Assembly: GCF_003268025.1 (NCBI RefSeq)
Contig: NZ_QLUW01000002.1
Span: forward strand, 558,001-622,000
Reading direction: 5' to 3'
Length of the DNA: 64,000 bases
From: Paenibacillus montanisoli
GTDB lineage: Bacteria > Bacillota > Bacilli > Paenibacillales > Paenibacillaceae
The notes below the pieces were generated by a model. That model had not been told where the DNA came from, ran no database searches, and saw only the letters and a list, made by a program, of their open reading frames with translations. The position numbers were made by a program, and so were the translations under genes. This document shows, piece after piece, positions 17,128-24,041 of this stretch (positions are counted from its first letter, which is position 1; each line of letters starts with the position of its first letter).

Positions 17128-17235
17128 CTTATCGCCCCTTTCCATTCCCATTACAAGACTTATATGTATTGATTAAACGTAAACAACTTGAGAATGGTTA
17201 CGCGAAAGCGCAGCCGGCAAAAGGTGCCAATAGTA

Positions 17236-17799
17236 TCAATTTAAATTGTCGACTCTTTCTTTAACGAGCTTCTTGAAATCTTCTGCATTCATTAAATGTA
17301 AATCTTGTTGAAAAGAAACTTCTCCATTGTACTCAATTCCATCATAAATTACCTTGTTTTCGTTATCTACATTGAACTTACCTTGATAAACACCTGAGAT
17401 TACATATGCCTCTTCTGATGTTACAGGTCCTTTGTATTTGTCCATGAATAGAACAAAATTATCGCTCTTTTTCGTTCTATTCATGTTAAAAGCCTTAACT
17501 TCAAATATTTTTATTGAATTATTTGTTACTTGTCCTTTAAGTACTTCTTTAACTTCAGCATTTGTTAAAGAAAAATTGGCACCCTCATACTCAATAAATT
17601 CCGGTTCACCGGTAAGTTTAACTTCAACAATTAGTTCAGATGAGTTTGTTAGTTCTTCTAAAGTAGTAAATACCTCCGCTATATCCATATTGGAATAATC
17701 CAATTTAGGAGTTGCATTTTCGCCTGCAGAACATCCGACTATTAGTATTAGACAAAGTACGATGCACAGAGTAAGCGCAGACGAACAAGATATCTTCAT
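17236..17799 (-). CDS. Lipoprotein, 187 aa
   Basis: ATG 17799, with a GAGG-containing site upstream (AAAGAGGTGG). A 20-residue signal peptide ends in LILIVGC, a good lipobox. The mature part has a low-complexity acidic linker, then a beta-rich domain with ELIVEVKLTGEPEFIEYEGA and DNFVLFMDKYKGP, which resembles small OB-like exported domains seen in Bacillota lipoproteins that report on or bind something at the membrane. Function unknown. Paired with the lipoprotein gene at 16765-17127. Confidence 0.7.
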   Translation of the reverse strand: MKISCSSALTLCIVLCLILIVGCSAGENATPKLDYSNMDIAEVFTTLEELTNSSELIVEVKLTGEPEFIEYEGANFSLTNAEVKEVLKGQVTNNSIKIFEVKAFNMNRTKKSDNFVLFMDKYKGPVTSEEAYVISGVYQGKFNVDNENKVIYDGIEYNGEVSFQQDLHLMNAEDFKKLVKERVDNLN

Positions 17800-17875
17800 T
17801 AAGCAACCACCTCTTTTGTTATAAAATCCGTTTTCAACATAAAAGACGGGTTCGACAATAGTTTTGTTGCGTTAT

Positions 17876-17943
17876 ACTCCCCATTAGCTCGATAGGCTTC
17901 CGATGATGCCGGCAGTGTGATATCGTAATCCGTTAGCTGAGTA
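17876..17943 (+). repeat. Array repeat R12, degenerate
   Basis: CCCCATTAGCTCGATAGGCTTCCG, loop, GCCGGCAGTGTGATATCGTAAT, then CCGTTAGCTGAG. All landmarks are present with several mutations. Confidence 0.7.
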
Positions 17944-17965
17944 AAAAGGTGTACACTCGAAATAA

Positions 17966-18745
17966 TCACTTCTGAACTATGAATTTATTTGCCACTAAAG
18001 TAAAACTCCCTGGCAAAAAATGATTTCCGTCTGCTCTGGGTTCTTCAGTTAGTTGTTCAATCACCAATCCACAGGCGGCAACTGAACTGATAATTTCACC
18101 CATGTTCCAAAACCGTAAGAGGCAATCAGGAAATTCCGACTGTTCGCTCAGCGGAAACATGCTCTTGTAAGCAACAGCACCTTCGAATAAACGGGAATCG
18201 AAATAATCTCCTTTTATTTCTATACCTTGATCCTCAGTGTATTGAATAAATTTCCTAATGGGATGAAAATCGTTTAATACCAATCGTCCACCAGTTTTCA
18301 GTAAATCGTAAACAATGCGTGCAAATGAATCTAGGTCAGCGAAGTAATGCAGAATACCTCCTTCAAGGTACACTACGTCGTAACTATGTATGAACTTGCC
18401 AATATCAATCTCAAATACGTCCGATACAATGTATTCAATTTCGACACCCGCTTCTTTTGCTACTTCTAGAGCATAGCGTTGATTTTCTTCTGAGATATCT
18501 ACAACAGTGACAGATGCACCTATAAGGGCTAGAGGAATCGCTTTTCTCCCGCTACTTCCAAGCAAAACGGCGACGCGCTTTCCTTTTACGTCTCCCAAGT
18601 AGCCTAGATGCTTTCTCAAATACTTTTGAGGATTACTCTTCATATCTTCTGCCGTATCTTTCGGAGTGCCACTTCTCTTCTCCCACCATTCGTATGCTCG
18701 GTAAGTCCATGCTTTTTTGTTTATCTCACTTTGTACTTTTTGCAC
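17966..18745 (-). CDS. Class I SAM-dependent methyltransferase
   Basis: The GTG at 18745 has a perfect AGGAGG 7 bases upstream and is chosen over the ATG at 18811; the protein is then 259 aa. Motif I is GKRVAVLLGSSGRKAIPLA, a variant with SS in place of the usual GxG. It is followed by TVVDIS, EYIVSDVFEID and GGRLVLNDFHP. The YDVVYLEGGILHYFADL segment and long C-terminal part place it with methyltransferases of uncertain substrate found in Bacillota. Third methyltransferase of the array region. Confidence 0.82.
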   Translation of the reverse strand: MQKVQSEINKKAWTYRAYEWWEKRSGTPKDTAEDMKSNPQKYLRKHLGYLGDVKGKRVAVLLGSSGRKAIPLALIGASVTVVDISEENQRYALEVAKEAGVEIEYIVSDVFEIDIGKFIHSYDVVYLEGGILHYFADLDSFARIVYDLLKTGGRLVLNDFHPIRKFIQYTEDQGIEIKGDYFDSRLFEGAVAYKSMFPLSEQSEFPDCLLRFWNMGEIISSVAACGLVIEQLTEEPRADGNHFLPGSFTLVANKFIVQK

Positions 18746-18822
18746 CGGTGTACCTCCTATATCTATTTGTGGAATATTATTGTAATAATTCCAAGATAAT
18801 AGCGTCAACACTTTTTAACATA

Positions 18823-18880
18823 ACAGATCATTAGCTCAACAGGCTGCCGATTAGCAGGCAGCCTGTTCAATGCTGCAAAG
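18823..18880 (+). repeat. Array repeat R13
   Basis: ATCATTAGCTCAAC, near-perfect stem AACAGGCTGCC/GGCAGCCTGTT (18838-18867), then TGCTGCAAAGC where the GCTATCG arm has decayed; no right core. Confidence 0.78.
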
Positions 18881-18892
18881 CTGGTTTAAACT

Positions 18893-19333
18893 TTAAACGT
18901 TGAACATCTTCATAATCGGCATCATGGATTTGATCATTCCATAACCCATTTTTATCATAGGAAATGCTTTTCCCATAATTCCCATGATATTCTCTAAGCC
19001 CCCAAAGTCCCCAAAGCCTCCGCCTATTCCACCTTCTGTACTTCCTCCACCGACGCCACCGACGCCGGGAATCATACCACCGCCAAACATCGAACCGCCC
19101 CCAATTAACCCCAGCATACCGGGAATAAAACTGGAAACCGTAGCTTTGCCTGCACGTTTGGTAGAAATCATCTTTGTTTTCCGCGGACTTCTCTGCCCGG
19201 ACAAAATCAGTTGTCCACTCTTAGCATCTGTGACCCAACCAACATAAGAGCGCCCGTCCTTTAATTCGATATAAACGGGTTGACCTATCCATTGCTTTGC
19301 GCTGTTCCTAGTCATCTTGGATTCTACAGCCAA
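18893..19333 (-). CDS. Glycine-rich protein with an N-terminal Sm-like domain, 146 aa
   Basis: Tandem TTG codons follow GAGGTGATGA; the second (19333) has better spacing. Residues 15-50 read WIGQPVYIELKDGRSYVGWV and TDAKSGQLILSG, which has the beta-strand and turn pattern of a small SH3/Sm-like barrel. The middle is Gly-rich (GGGSMFGGGMIPGVGG and more), and the C-terminus is a hydrophobic methionine-rich helix pair (KMGYGMIKSMMPIMKM). Such proteins occur in spore-forming Bacillota and may be spore-coat or surface associated; that role is inference. Between R13 and R14. Confidence 0.6.
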   Translation of the reverse strand: MAVESKMTRNSAKQWIGQPVYIELKDGRSYVGWVTDAKSGQLILSGQRSPRKTKMISTKRAGKATVSSFIPGMLGLIGGGSMFGGGMIPGVGGVGGGSTEGGIGGGFGDFGGLENIMGIMGKAFPMIKMGYGMIKSMMPIMKMFNV

Positions 19334-19483
19334 CAATCATCACCTCTTTTCTACAGGTATTACAATCTATTCAGGCAGTAGCAAATCGTCTGTACGAACG
19401 TACCTTATCTCGAATCAGACGGTTTTCAAAAACCATGGAAAAAGAACAATCATTTCATCTTGCTCATTTAGCCCCCAAAACGT

Positions 19484-19535
19484 CATGAAGGCTGCCGAAT
19501 CATTAGTTCGGCAGCCTTCATGATATTTATTGCAC
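19484..19535 (+). repeat. Array repeat R14, hairpin part
   Basis: A perfect 16-bp inverted repeat CATGAAGGCTGCCGAA/TTCGGCAGCCTTCATG (19484-19522). The outer cores are not recognisable, but position and stem agree with the family, and the stem is closest to R1. Confidence 0.65.
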
Positions 19536-19547
19536 ATTAACCATCGA

Positions 19548-20090
19548 TCACAGTGAATCCGCGTACCATTTGTAGAAACGAATGAATTGAGTACCGTTTG
19601 CTTCAATAGTCACGCCGCTCCCTACTTGTTTTTGTACAATAGCCTGAGCCGACTGTACATCCAACGCTTTCTCGCTTGTAGCATGTTTTTCCTGGACAAC
19701 AACTACTCGAGCAGTACCCTCCCATTGGACGTCCGTACCTAGTCCTTTTGCAACGAAGCTAATCGGAGCATAGCTGAGCCCATCGATAACTTTAGCTGGT
19801 ACATCAAGTTGAACAGACTTTCCATTGACATATGCTTGCGTTTTTCCAATCGTAAATTGTACGGTATCATTTCCGCGTTTGATTATGATAGGCTGATTCA
19901 TAGCTGTGAATTGAACGGTTGCATTAAGCTTTTCGCTGATTATCCGCATTGGAACGAGAACTCGTCCATTATTGTCGTCGCCTGCGGGAACGGTCGCCCC
20001 GAAGCCGGGAATCGCCAGCGCGAATTCGGGAATGCCGGTGGAATACGGTGCGATTTCACCTTCCTGGAATCCAAAACAAAAAAGCCCTTG
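19548..20090 (-). pseudogene. Stalk-domain (copper amine oxidase N-terminal-like) protein, 5'-truncated
   Basis: NNGRVLVPMRIISEKLNATV, VQFTIGKTQAYVNGKSVQL and LSYAPISFVAKGLGTDVQWE are the signature of the stalk domain (Cu_amine_oxidN1) that many Paenibacillus extracellular proteins carry. The frame runs up to 20168, but that part is not protein-like: it reads through a terminator hairpin (20072-20100) and the core of repeat R15, and there is no signal peptide or start. The original N-terminus has been replaced, so the gene is probably silent. Confidence 0.7.
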
Positions 20091-20100
20091 ATTATCAAGG
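20072..20100 (-). terminator. Rho-independent terminator of the FAD oxidoreductase gene
   Basis: On the minus strand CCTTGATAATCAAGG forms a 7-bp stem, followed by GCTTTTTTGTTTT. It lies directly downstream of the 20178-21464 gene and ahead of the truncated stalk-domain gene. Confidence 0.8.
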
Positions 20101-20142
20101 ACTTTGACAGAATAGGATAAAGTTACTTTGACCCTGCTTGAT

Positions 20143-20165
20143 GAACTAAAGTACCCGTTAGCTGC
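20143..20165 (+). repeat. Array repeat R15, right half
   Basis: GAACTAAAGTA followed by CCCGTTAGCTG. Only the right core is preserved. Confidence 0.6.
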
Positions 20166-20177
20166 CATAAATTCGTA

Positions 20178-21464
20178 TCATTTTTCCGCTTGTACGCTGC
20201 CGGCCCTCTGCTTTAGAAAGCGGACGCCCTGCTGTTCTAGTTCGCCATGCAGCCGCTGAATGGAAACGTCCCTCATCGCCCTGCCGTCATCGAGCGATAG
20301 GGCTGCCGCCACGCCTGCCGCCTGGCCAAGTGCATAGCAGGTAGCCTGCACGCGCATCGAGGACATGGCGACATGCGTAGCGGAGATCGAGCGGCCTGCA
20401 ACGAGCAAATTGTCGAACGCCTCCGGCACCATGCAGCGATACGGGATGTCGTATCCGGCGACGCTGCGCTCGTCGGTTGTTTTCTTCGCATCGGGGCTGT
20501 GAATGTCGATTTCGTAGTTCGTCTGCGCGACCACGTCGGCGAACCGGGCTCCGTCCACGACGTCCTGCTCAGTCAGCGTGTAGAGCCCTTCGATCTGGTT
20601 CGTCTCCCTAACGCCGGTCTGCGGCGCAATATGCGTCAGCGCGTAGGTTTCGAATCCGGTTCGCTGCAAATAGTTCGCGATGGAGAACACTTGCCGCAGC
20701 GCTTCCGTCTCCGCGTAGTTGATGTCTTCGATCTTCGCGCCGTTCGCTTTGACGCGCGACATGTTGACGAGCAGCGAGCCGTCGTTATTCTGCTCCCAAA
20801 AGAGCCTTCGCCCCTGCGGCAAGTCGGACACGTCGTTGTAGACGTAGCAGCCCTCCGGCAGCAGGGGCGTCACTTGCTTGCCGGTGTTTTGCATCGTGAA
20901 CATGAGCGTCATCGGCTGCGTCAGGCCATCTTCGTCCCGACCCGTCCGATACGGAACTCCCGCATCTATCGCCACCCGCGCATCGCCCGTGCAGTCGATG
21001 AACCGCTCACCCTCGAACGCCCGCAAACCTTCGCGCGTCGAGACGATGACCGACTGGATTCGGCCGCCCCCATGAACCGCGCCGATAAACTCGCAATGAT
21101 AGAAAACTTGAACGTTCTCCTTCTTCATCTTCTCATTGAAATACTGCCGCAGCAGAAAAGGCGAGTATTGCGGCGCGATGGACTGATCGTGATCCGCTGG
21201 CAAATATTCCGCTAGCATCTCCGAAATGATTTCCCGGTAAATGCCGGTCACATTGCCGACAGGCATGAAAATGCTGACGTTGGCCAGCGTCCCCATGCCG
21301 CCCAATTGCGCGGATTTCTCCAGCAGGGCAACCTTCTTCCCGCATCTCGCCGCGCTGATCGCTGCAGCCGCGCCGGCGGGCCCGCCTCCGATGACGACGA
21401 CGTCCGCATGCAGGTAAGTTTCGACTTGACGCTGGAATGAATACGTTTGGCTATGATTTGACAA
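20178..21464 (-). CDS. FAD-dependent oxidoreductase (FAD_oxidored family)
   Basis: 428 aa. Residues 20-50 form the dinucleotide-binding fold, VVVIGGGPAGAAAAISAARCG with the acidic end LLEKS, followed by GGMGTLANV. A second FAD contact, GERFIDCTGDARVA, is central, and DNLLVAGRSISATHVA is near the C-terminus. This is the pattern of the PF12831-type flavoproteins, often linked to carbohydrate or xenobiotic oxidation. TTG start with GAGAGGAG about 11 bases upstream. It is much more GC-rich than the rest of the array region, indicating a separate origin. Flanked by R15 and R16. Confidence 0.85.
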   Translation of the reverse strand: MSNHSQTYSFQRQVETYLHADVVVIGGGPAGAAAAISAARCGKKVALLEKSAQLGGMGTLANVSIFMPVGNVTGIYREIISEMLAEYLPADHDQSIAPQYSPFLLRQYFNEKMKKENVQVFYHCEFIGAVHGGGRIQSVIVSTREGLRAFEGERFIDCTGDARVAIDAGVPYRTGRDEDGLTQPMTLMFTMQNTGKQVTPLLPEGCYVYNDVSDLPQGRRLFWEQNNDGSLLVNMSRVKANGAKIEDINYAETEALRQVFSIANYLQRTGFETYALTHIAPQTGVRETNQIEGLYTLTEQDVVDGARFADVVAQTNYEIDIHSPDAKKTTDERSVAGYDIPYRCMVPEAFDNLLVAGRSISATHVAMSSMRVQATCYALGQAAGVAAALSLDDGRAMRDVSIQRLHGELEQQGVRFLKQRAGSVQAEK

Positions 21465-21670
21465 TGCAATAGCTCCTCTCCCGTAAGGAAGCGGCAGGCC
21501 CAGGTACCGGACCGCCGCCGATTTACTATGAATTGTTCGTCTGCCGCCTGCCGCCTATGTTCGCTTCGCGCTCCCTTCGACGCCGACAGACGCTTTTTCC
21601 GAATCGCTATTCTATTCGCTAACGAAGCCGCCGTACCTTCCGGACAGTTTTAATATTCTTTAAACCGAGG
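21465..21670. other. Upstream region of the FAD oxidoreductase
   Basis: GC-rich stretch with no ORF of its own that I would accept; it presumably holds the promoter of the minus-strand gene and shares its composition, so it probably arrived with it. Confidence 0.4.
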
Positions 21671-21709
21671 TTGAGCTATCGTACCAGTTAGTACAATGAA
21701 GGCAGCCAA
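21671..21709 (+). repeat. Array repeat R16, partial
   Basis: GAGCTATCGTACCAGTTAG, then ACAATGAAGGCAGCCAAG, which looks like the beginning of a second copy of R1 type joined end to end. Confidence 0.7.
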
Positions 21710-21745
21710 GCGTTATTATCGAATTGCGCAACGTTATCCGCTCAA

Positions 21746-21771
21746 AAAAAAGCCGCACTCAGGCGGCTTTT
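21746..21771 (-). terminator. Bidirectional-looking terminator
   Basis: AAAAGCCGC pairs with GCGGCTTTT; an A8 run on the left side gives a U tract on the minus strand, right after the 21799-22047 gene. Confidence 0.8.
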
Positions 21772-21798
21772 CTAAACACATATGAAATCAAAGCTTCT

Positions 21799-22047
21799 CT
21801 ATGACTCATCCCACCCAAATAACGCCTTCTCAAACTTCTTCCTATTCAGTAAATAGACAATTGCAAAGAAGAACGGTACTGAGGCTAACGAAGGGCGAAT
21901 AGTACCATCCGCCGTCCATAAAAGGTCACACAGCATAAATATCAACAGATTCGCGATAATATACTTTCGAAGTAGTTCCATGGTATCCCTCATACAATGT
22001 GATTTATCACTATCGTATTCAGCATAAAAATCAATGGTGCTGTACAT
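21799..22047 (-). CDS. Small membrane protein, 82 aa
   Basis: Two hydrophobic helices (YIIANLLIFMLCDLLW and PSLASVPFFFAIVYLLN) flank a short loop, with a charged N-terminus and a C-terminal RKKFEKALFGWDES. AGAGAGA lies just before the ATG. An internal ATG (residue 19) could be an alternative start. No family recognised. It is followed by a strong terminator, so it is a complete monocistronic unit between R16 and R17. Confidence 0.6.
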   Translation of the reverse strand: MYSTIDFYAEYDSDKSHCMRDTMELLRKYIIANLLIFMLCDLLWTADGTIRPSLASVPFFFAIVYLLNRKKFEKALFGWDES

Positions 22048-22067
22048 TTCTCTCTCTGATCTACTGG

Positions 22068-22140
22068 GCGTCCGGCCATACGTACACCCGGACGGACACG
22101 CGAGGGTCGATTTGCAGTATCGTTCTCCGTTAGTTCAAAC
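22068..22140 (+). repeat. Array repeat R17, different inner stem
   Basis: Inner stem CGTCCGG/CCGGACG (22069-22075 with 22088-22094), then GCAGTATCGTTCTCCGTTAGTTCAAAC. The right part matches the family; the stem sequence does not. Confidence 0.65.
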
Positions 22141-22662
22141 GAATTCCGTCGTAAGGATGGAATAAATGAATGAATTGTGCCATCTCCCCTTGAAAAATAG
22201 ATGTTCCCTTAATGTGCCTTCCTTTGTCATACCGATTTTCTCCATAACTCTTGACGAGGCAATATTTTCAGGTCTGCAAGTTGCGAAAATCCTGTGCAGT
22301 TTGATATCAAAAAATCCAAACCTACACATTGCATGCGCAGCCTCCGTAGTATATCCCTTTCCCCAGAATTGACGATTTAGGCAATAACCTAGTGCAGCTT
22401 GTGAATGTTTCTCAATATGCAAGCCGCACCCTCCAATTAAGGTACCATTTTCTTTAACGGTTATCGCTAATTCATATTGCTCTCTAGGATACTGATTTTG
22501 AGACATTAACATCCTGTCTACATAATCTATTGTTGCAATCTCCTGATTTGGACCCCATTCCATATGTTGTACTAAGTCAGCATCAGAAGCATATACATGA
22601 ACCGCTTTCCAATCATCGCGGGTAAAGTCCCGCAAAATCAGTCGTTCTGTCTCAAGAATCAT
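22135..22662 (-). CDS. RimJ/RimL-type GNAT acetyltransferase
   Basis: 175 aa with GGGGGAG upstream. TERLILRDFTRDDW at the N-terminus, then LGYCLNRQFWGKGYTTEAAH for acetyl-CoA binding, and IFATCRPENIASSRVMEKIG with the conserved Asn-Ser region, make this a complete Rim-like N-acetyltransferase (acceptor protein or small molecule unknown). Its stop codon is formed inside the right core of repeat R17, a tight gene-repeat junction. Confidence 0.88.
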   Translation of the reverse strand: MILETERLILRDFTRDDWKAVHVYASDADLVQHMEWGPNQEIATIDYVDRMLMSQNQYPREQYELAITVKENGTLIGGCGLHIEKHSQAALGYCLNRQFWGKGYTTEAAHAMCRFGFFDIKLHRIFATCRPENIASSRVMEKIGMTKEGTLREHLFFKGRWHNSFIYSILTTEFV

Positions 22663-22711
22663 AATATGCTACTCCCCCCATATCTTACAGATTATATGAT
22701 TATTCACGTGA

Positions 22712-22772
22712 CTCTGAGCTATTCTGCCTGTTATATGCTGTGCTATCGTTCCCGTAGCTAGTTCAATGGAGG
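22712..22772 (+). repeat. Array repeat R18, two tandem right halves
   Basis: GAGCTATTCTGCCTGTTA is followed at once by GTGCTATCGTTCCCGTAGCTAGTTCAA. Last recognisable copy; the array seems to end near here. Confidence 0.65.
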
Positions 22773-22874
22773 AAGTCCTTTTAAGGAGTGCTACATCAAT
22801 TTGTCGACTAAACGTATCACTCCGTTCGTTCTTTTAGAATTTAAGATCATTCGTGCCCATTTGGTTGTGAAATC

Positions 22875-23132
22875 CTAAAGGTGTTTCTTTGTCCAATGAC
22901 TAAATACTATTGCAAAAATAACAAGCCCGAGTACAACTAGTACTCCTCCAAAAATGACTGGACAGTAAATAAATGCATTTGTGATTCCTTCTCGCGCTTC
23001 TATGCTTCCTATCGTAGCTGGGTTAATGTAGTCCACAGCCCAAACTCTCCCCTTGATGATTCCAACAGTAATACTAACGAGTCCTAGTAAAAGTATAAAT
23101 AAAGAATATACCATAAATCTAATCAACCTCAT
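22875..23132 (-). CDS. Small two-helix membrane protein, 85 aa
   Basis: ATG 23132 with GGAGGTG close upstream. An N-terminal helix (FMVYSLFILLLGLVSITVGI), a 30-residue outer loop and a C-terminal helix (VIFGGVLVVLGLVIFAIVF) with a short basic tail HWTKKHL. No motif beyond this. Situated at the edge of the array after R18, co-oriented with the GNAT genes on both sides. Function unknown. Confidence 0.65.
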   Translation of the reverse strand: MRLIRFMVYSLFILLLGLVSITVGIIKGRVWAVDYINPATIGSIEAREGITNAFIYCPVIFGGVLVVLGLVIFAIVFSHWTKKHL

Positions 23133-23236
23133 GCACCTCCGCAGAATTAATTACTCATCCCTTTGACGAAGTATATTAATCGAGAGTTAGGATCAACTGC
23201 TCTAACCCAATATTGCTTCCGGTAGACCCTTTGGTG

Positions 23237-23704
23237 TTATATTTTTTTATATACATACTCTCTGAAAGCGACAAAACCTTGTTTGTCATAAAATTTTTTT
23301 GCATGCTCATTATTGGCCCAATAATCCAGCTCAATCATTTCGATTCCTTCTGTCTTTGCAAAATCATAAATGTAATTCATCATGTGCGATCCATAACCTT
23401 TTCGTTTTTGTTTCTCCACTATGTTTAACTGATGTACGAATACAGATTTACGTTGTTTAATGAAAGCGCCTTGGGAATAGTTTTTCATTTCTATCCATGC
23501 ATAGCCTAGAGGTTCATCGTTATCTTCGACAAGAAGGAAAATGAAGTTCTCATGCTGCACGAATCGTTCAAAGGCATCTCTCATAGCTTCAAAGCTATAT
23601 TCTGTAAAATGTTCTGGATACAAGGAGACATGCAAATCATGAATTGGCTTATTTAAGCTTGCTAGTAGCTCAAAATCTCTGGTTCGACTGATTCTCACAT
23701 TCAT
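23237..23704 (-). CDS. GNAT acetyltransferase
   Basis: 155 aa, GGAGGTATGA upstream. The GNAT pattern is clear: ISRTRDFELLASLNKPIHDLH at the start, VHQLNIVEKQKRKGYGSHMM as the acetyl-CoA loop (the RKGYGSHMM form of Q/RxxGxG/A), and ELDYWANNEHAKKFYDKQGF as the last helix-strand. Acceptor not predictable. No array repeat flanks it, so it belongs to the transition zone. Confidence 0.88.
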   Translation of the reverse strand: MNVRISRTRDFELLASLNKPIHDLHVSLYPEHFTEYSFEAMRDAFERFVQHENFIFLLVEDNDEPLGYAWIEMKNYSQGAFIKQRKSVFVHQLNIVEKQKRKGYGSHMMNYIYDFAKTEGIEMIELDYWANNEHAKKFYDKQGFVAFREYVYKKI

Positions 23705-24041
23705 ACCTCCATATGCCTTTTTTCATCAAATTGATAAATAGATGTGCTTGATGAAGTAGTTTCCATCGATAATCTTTCATTTGATTTCTCGATATATGCA
23801 GATTCGTCCTCCGTTTGTTAGGCAACTAGAATAATCAAAAACATTTAAATATTAACGAATTGCCAAGGTTGGAACCAAAATTGGAGATAGCGTAGGCCGC
23901 ATGAATTGCAACGCCATTTGCATTTTCCCAGACCAGCAAAACTTCGAAGCTAATAAAGATGGACGCCTATAAATCAGGCACCCATCGGTATTATCTTATT
24001 ATGACAGATTGCATTTTACTTCTACGATGTTTTTGCCACCA
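23705..24041. other. 337-base intergenic region
   Basis: Contains the GNAT promoter region and AT-rich sequence without an acceptable ORF or repeat. A minus-strand stretch around 23830-23960 reads VWENANGVAIHAAYAISNF without a start and may be a gene fragment. Confidence 0.35.

Noticed and set aside
20373-21215. 280-codon plus-strand ORF opposite the FAD oxidoreductase
   Set aside because: Antisense shadow of a GC-rich gene; no ribosome binding site and no domain pattern.
886-22772. Calling the repeats canonical integron attC sites
   Set aside because: attC has RYYYAAC on the 5' arm and GTTRRRY on the 3' arm. Here GTTAG is on the left arm, its partner is GCTATC, and the second CCCGTTAG is a direct repeat outside the hairpin. 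No integrase is visible. Described as integron-like only.
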